From assembly GCA_030748735.1 (NCBI GenBank), contig JASMLK010000058.1, positions 57,908 to 121,907 on the forward strand: a DNA stretch of 64,000 nucleotides, read 5' to 3'. The position numbers and the translations under genes were made by a program. Positions 60,751 through 64,000 of this stretch are shown here, piece by piece. The stretch comes from Myxococcota bacterium (lineage in GTDB: Bacteria > Myxococcota_A > UBA9160 > UBA4427). Numbering within the stretch: the stretch's first letter is position 1; each line of letters opens with the position of its first letter. The notes beneath the pieces were generated by a model. It did not search any database. It had not been told where the DNA came from and saw only the letters and a list, made by a program, of their open reading frames with translations.

Positions 60751-61812
60751 GTGGGCAGTCGAGTCGATCAGATCGGAGAGGGGCGACACACGGTCGCGGC
60801 CGAGTATCTCGCGGTGTTCCTCGAGTTCGTCGCTGAATGCGGCCTGGATGCTTCGTCGGTCCTGGCTAGCGCCGGCTTGTCGCCCGAAGAAGTCGTGCAG
60901 CTCCCCAGGTTCGTGGGGAGCAAGACGTACTACCGCTTGATTCGAAGTCTCCTCGATCAGCGACCCGACCCGCACCATGCCTATCGTTTCGCTCGCCGAG
61001 CGAGCGAACTGCGTCACGGTGCCGCGGGAATGCTTGCGCAGAACAGTCAGACCCTGCGCGAGGGGCTGGACCTGGGGCTTCGCTATTCCCGACCCCAACT
61101 CGGCAATAGCGAGCGGCTCGTGGTGCGAGTCGAGGGGAAGGAGATGGTGGTCCTGATCAGCCCACCCGACCCGAATGTCGAGATCGACACAAGCGTCGAC
61201 TGCTTCAACTCGATCGTCATGCTGCTCGGCCACGAACTGCGGGGGCGGCGAATGGCGGGTGTGGAGGCGACGCCGTTCGCCAACGAGCTCAAGGTCACGC
61301 ATTCGGGGGAAGGGTTCTCGCTGGATCGCGCGGCGCTTCCGCCAGGGATGACGCTCTCATTCGATGCACCACACTTTGAGTTGGTCCTCTGCTCCGACTA
61401 TCTGGATCTGCCGCTGCTCTCGCCGAGCAGCGAACTCCGCGCGATCGCCCTTCGTCAGCTCGAAGGCGCGGACCTCGATGCGAACATCAGTGATCAGGTT
61501 CGGGGCGTCTTTCAGTCGCGCGAGCCGGATGTCCCGGATCTGGACGAAGTCTGTTCGGCGCTTCACATGTCTCGTGCAACGCTGAAGCGAAAGTTGAAGG
61601 CCGACGGCGCGACGTTTCAAAGCCTGAAAGACTCGTTCCGGCTTCGCAGGGCCACCTCGCTCCTTGGGGATACCGAGGCTTCGGTCGAGGAGATCGCCGA
61701 CGAGTTGGGCTTCAGCGACACGAGCGGCTTCACGAAGGCCTTCCGGCGCTGGACGGGGATCGCGCCGCGCGAGTGGCGCCTTGCCCACCGCGCTGCGCCC
61801 GACTCGAACTGA
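60751..61812 (+). CDS. AraC-family transcriptional regulator
   Basis: This 353-residue regulator starts at a GTG. The N-terminal two thirds (about 15-235) are the Arabinose_bd-type effector domain found in OruR/ToxT-like regulators (LDASSVLASAGLSPEEVVQL, YRLIRSLLDQ). The C-terminal AraC DNA-binding domain has two helix-turn-helix units (VCSALHMSRATLKRKLKADG; SVEEIADELGFSDTSGFTKA, FRRWTGIAPREW). It is 147 bases upstream of the CoA-transferase on the same strand and is likely its activator. Confidence 0.9.
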   Translation: MGSRVDQIGEGRHTVAAEYLAVFLEFVAECGLDASSVLASAGLSPEEVVQLPRFVGSKTYYRLIRSLLDQRPDPHHAYRFARRASELRHGAAGMLAQNSQTLREGLDLGLRYSRPQLGNSERLVVRVEGKEMVVLISPPDPNVEIDTSVDCFNSIVMLLGHELRGRRMAGVEATPFANELKVTHSGEGFSLDRAALPPGMTLSFDAPHFELVLCSDYLDLPLLSPSSELRAIALRQLEGADLDANISDQVRGVFQSREPDVPDLDEVCSALHMSRATLKRKLKADGATFQSLKDSFRLRRATSLLGDTEASVEEIADELGFSDTSGFTKAFRRWTGIAPREWRLAHRAAPDSN

Positions 61813-61959
61813 CACGCGTGAGCCGCATTTCCTGATTCTTGAACCCAGCTGACCTGTTGCTGGGATCGGGGGTATGGGAGGGTCGTCGGGGCATCGACCC
61901 GCAGAAACCAGAAGCCGATTGGAGAGACGGCTCGGGGGAGACTGCGACAAGGAGAGAAC

Positions 61960-64000
61960 TTGGCTTCCGTTGAATCGAGCGCCCTCGAGGGGCTGCGCGT
62001 GTTGGAGATCTCCGCCGCAGGGAATTGGGCGGCTTCGCTGCTCGGCATGCTGTTGGCCGACCAGGGCGCTTCGGTGGCCAAGGTCGCCGTGCACCCGGAT
62101 CACGCGCCCATCGAGGATGCCGCAGCCCGGGCTCAGTCGCGGGAAGCCCGGTCCAGGGCCGGCATCGACAGGAACAAACGCGTGCTCGAGCCGATTGCAG
62201 CCGCGGCGGATGTCGCGCAGTTCGTCTCATGTGCCGACGTCGTCATCCTTTCCTACGACACGGGACTCGCCGAACTCGACCCCGCCACGATGCGAGCCCA
62301 GCATCCATCGCTTCTGGTGGTGACGATGTGCGAGTTCGACGCACTCGAGAAGCACCCGCCCGACGATGGGCGTTGCGGAGCCGCGACCGGGCTCTTCACC
62401 GACATGAACCTCTACGACCGTCTCTTCGAGCCCGGAGATACCAAGTACACCACGACCCCGCTGCCCAGCACCTACGCCGCGATCCACGCGGCGAGTGCCA
62501 CGTGCCTGGCCGTCGGGCGTCGAGCCCGCACCGGCGGTGGGGATCACATCCAGGTCTCGCTGGCGGGGGCTTTCTTCCAGGCGCAGACCGCACACCTGAT
62601 CAACGGGTTTCCGGGCAACAATCCGGTCCCGGCCTGGCTTCGGTGGATCCCGCAGCTGTTCTTCCGAGACTGGCTCGAGCAGATGATCGCGGACAAGCGA
62701 CTCGATTGGTTCAACCGAACCTATGACTGCGCGGACGGGCCCAAGAAGCTGGTGGTGATCTGCAGCTCGCGGAAACATCAGCCGGCCTTCCTCCGCGCGA
62801 TGGGGCTCTGGGACGAAGCGGTTCGCGTTGCCGGCATCAGCGATAGCGATTTCGATCGATCGGGGAGCCTCGGGATCCGCAAGAACAGGAAGCTCACGGC
62901 GCTCCTGGTGGAGGAGTTCGCGAAGCAGAGCTCGGAGTATTGGGTCGAGCGGCTCGCGCCCGTCGTTCCGGCGACGGTATTCCGCACAACCGAAGAGTGG
63001 CTCGAGCAACCCTTCGTGCGCGAGATGGGCATGCGCGCAGACTTCGAAGATCCCCTCGTGGGGGCCATCGCCACGTTTGGGCGCTCCGTCGAGACCAGCG
63101 CTGGCCCGCAGCAAGGCCCTGGCCCGTCCTTCGAACCTCGGGCGATTGTCTCAGATCCGGCTGTCCTGCTGGAAGCGTGGAATCGAGAGACCGGGTTCGA
63201 GCTGGAAGGCCCCACTCCTGGAGGCGACTCCGGGGGCTTTGCGAGCGGGCTCCGCGTGCTCGAGTTCACCACCGTGGTCGCCGCGCCCTATTGCGGTCTG
63301 ACCCTGGCGCAACACGGCGCCCAGGTCACCCGCGTCTGCGCTCCCGAGCCGTACCACGAGAAGTTCATCGAGGTGAGCGTCGCCGCGGACGTCCAACGGG
63401 GTAAGCGGAACATCGCGCTGGATCTCAAGTCCGACGCCGGACAGCAGCGACTTCGAAAGCTGATCGCAGAAGCCGACGTAGTCATCCGCAACATGCGCCC
63501 CGAGGCCGCGAAGAGACTCGGGGTCGACGCGGACTCCGTTCACGCCATTCGCCCGGAGGCCATCTACTGCACGATCTCGGCGTACCCCCGGAGTGACTGG
63601 CCTGGCTACGACCCGCTCTTGCAGATCGGAACCGGCATCGTCGAAGCGTACGCAGAGGAGAGCGAAAGCGGCTACCGCAACTGGCTCGGTGTCGCTGGGT
63701 CGGTCGACTACGGGTCGGGCGCCTCGGGGCTCTACGCGATCAGCCTCGGTCTTCTCGAGCGGGCTCGAGGACGATCCGCCGTACAGGTCGCCACCAGCCT
63801 GGCCCAGTATGCGCAGTTCGTTCAACCCGATCGCATCGTCACGGGTCCCGGGCTCCCGCCCGTTCCCGCATCACCGATGCCTCTCTCGAGAAGCGACGGT
63901 GGCGGCTGGCAATACACGAACCCAGATCCGCAGGGCGGTGGCGAGTCGCCCCCTGTCCCGCTCACGACGCTCCGGTCCCTGCGCTTGCAAGCGACTCCCG
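61960..64000 (+). CDS. Tandem CaiB/BaiF (family III) CoA-transferase, partial (cut by right window edge)
   Basis: The frame opens at a TTG at 61960 with AAGGAGAG upstream and runs without a stop to the window end (680 codons). It contains two family III CoA-transferase domains: domain 1 from EGLRVLEISAAGNWAASLLG and domain 2 from SGLRVLEFTTVVAAPYCGLT (about residue 430). In domain 2 the catalytic Asp candidate lies in AGSVDYGSGASGLYAI and DVVIRNMRPEAAKRLG is typical. Domain 1 has PLPSTYAAIHAA where that Asp would be, so it is probably inactive. It would move CoA between organic acids. No nearer ATG fits the homology. Confidence 0.85.
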   Translation, partial: MASVESSALEGLRVLEISAAGNWAASLLGMLLADQGASVAKVAVHPDHAPIEDAAARAQSREARSRAGIDRNKRVLEPIAAAADVAQFVSCADVVILSYDTGLAELDPATMRAQHPSLLVVTMCEFDALEKHPPDDGRCGAATGLFTDMNLYDRLFEPGDTKYTTTPLPSTYAAIHAASATCLAVGRRARTGGGDHIQVSLAGAFFQAQTAHLINGFPGNNPVPAWLRWIPQLFFRDWLEQMIADKRLDWFNRTYDCADGPKKLVVICSSRKHQPAFLRAMGLWDEAVRVAGISDSDFDRSGSLGIRKNRKLTALLVEEFAKQSSEYWVERLAPVVPATVFRTTEEWLEQPFVREMGMRADFEDPLVGAIATFGRSVETSAGPQQGPGPSFEPRAIVSDPAVLLEAWNRETGFELEGPTPGGDSGGFASGLRVLEFTTVVAAPYCGLTLAQHGAQVTRVCAPEPYHEKFIEVSVAADVQRGKRNIALDLKSDAGQQRLRKLIAEADVVIRNMRPEAAKRLGVDADSVHAIRPEAIYCTISAYPRSDWPGYDPLLQIGTGIVEAYAEESESGYRNWLGVAGSVDYGSGASGLYAISLGLLERARGRSAVQVATSLAQYAQFVQPDRIVTGPGLPPVPASPMPLSRSDGGGWQYTNPDPQGGGESPPVPLTTLRSLRLQATP

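Noticed and set aside
1..64000. CRISPR arrays, transposases, prophage or integrase-flanked island ends
   Set aside because: No regularly spaced repeats, transposase or integrase genes were seen; only the single 44-bp repeat pair.

Overview
The window is GC-rich (by eye; not computed) and gene-dense. Twin-arginine (Tat) signals, a lipoprotein, a periplasmic cytochrome c domain and RND/MMPL and TerC-type membrane proteins point to a Gram-negative bacterium with a large catabolic accessory genome. Gene content resembles uncultured Myxococcota/Desulfobacterota/Binatota-type genomes, but there is no rRNA or universal marker gene to settle it. I recognised no tRNA, rRNA, CRISPR array, transposase or prophage.

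Layout. 1-4.1 kb (minus): DUF1214-type secreted protein (cut by the window edge), MMPL/RND exporter and a small membrane protein. 4.2-12.8 kb: a flavoprotein, an MBL-fold alkylsulfatase-like protein, two SDRs (one very like 3-alpha-hydroxysteroid dehydrogenase/carbonyl reductase) divergent from a TetR regulator, a secreted alpha/beta hydrolase, a DAPG-hydrolase-like protein and a phytanoyl-CoA dioxygenase-like protein. 12.9-20.2 kb: an ABC-F ATPase, two relic genes, and a membrane protein/DUF1214/flavoprotein operon facing another flavoprotein. 20.4-36.3 kb: the core of interest. A minus-strand run holds a Tat-exported type II DMSO-reductase-family molybdoenzyme, a small unknown protein and five phytoene-desaturase-like flavoproteins. 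It is head-to-head with a second Tat-exported molybdoenzyme, which is followed by a tandem-domain HxlR regulator. 36.4-46.6 kb: acyl-CoA ligase, SDR, another flavoprotein, MFS transporter, a Tat-exported amine oxidase fused to cytochrome c, a Baeyer-Villiger monooxygenase and a TauE-like transporter. 46.9-50.8 kb: TetR, SDR, split transketolase and VOC operon. 50.8-64 kb: SnoaL-like protein, phosphotransferases, M28-like lipoprotein, CBS protein, TerC-like protein, B12-type radical SAM protein, AraC regulator and a tandem-domain CoA-transferase running off the right edge.

How the genes may work together (inference). Type II molybdoenzymes of the ethylbenzene/steroid C25 dehydrogenase kind hydroxylate hydrocarbons with water. 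PDS-like flavoproteins desaturate, saturate or isomerise isoprenoids. SDRs, the Baeyer-Villiger enzyme, PhyH, CoA ligase and CoA-transferase are typical of alicyclic, steroid or terpenoid catabolism. I read 17-46 kb as a degradation island for a hydrophobic isoprenoid- or steroid-like substrate. The five tandem flavoproteins contain a duplicated two-gene module. No phytoene synthase, GGPP synthase or molybdoenzyme beta/gamma subunit is present.

A second theme is gene decay. At least seven intergenic spaces hold recognisable truncated or frameshifted gene pieces, often two unrelated fragments meeting at a junction. This suggests the island was assembled and trimmed by repeated rearrangement.
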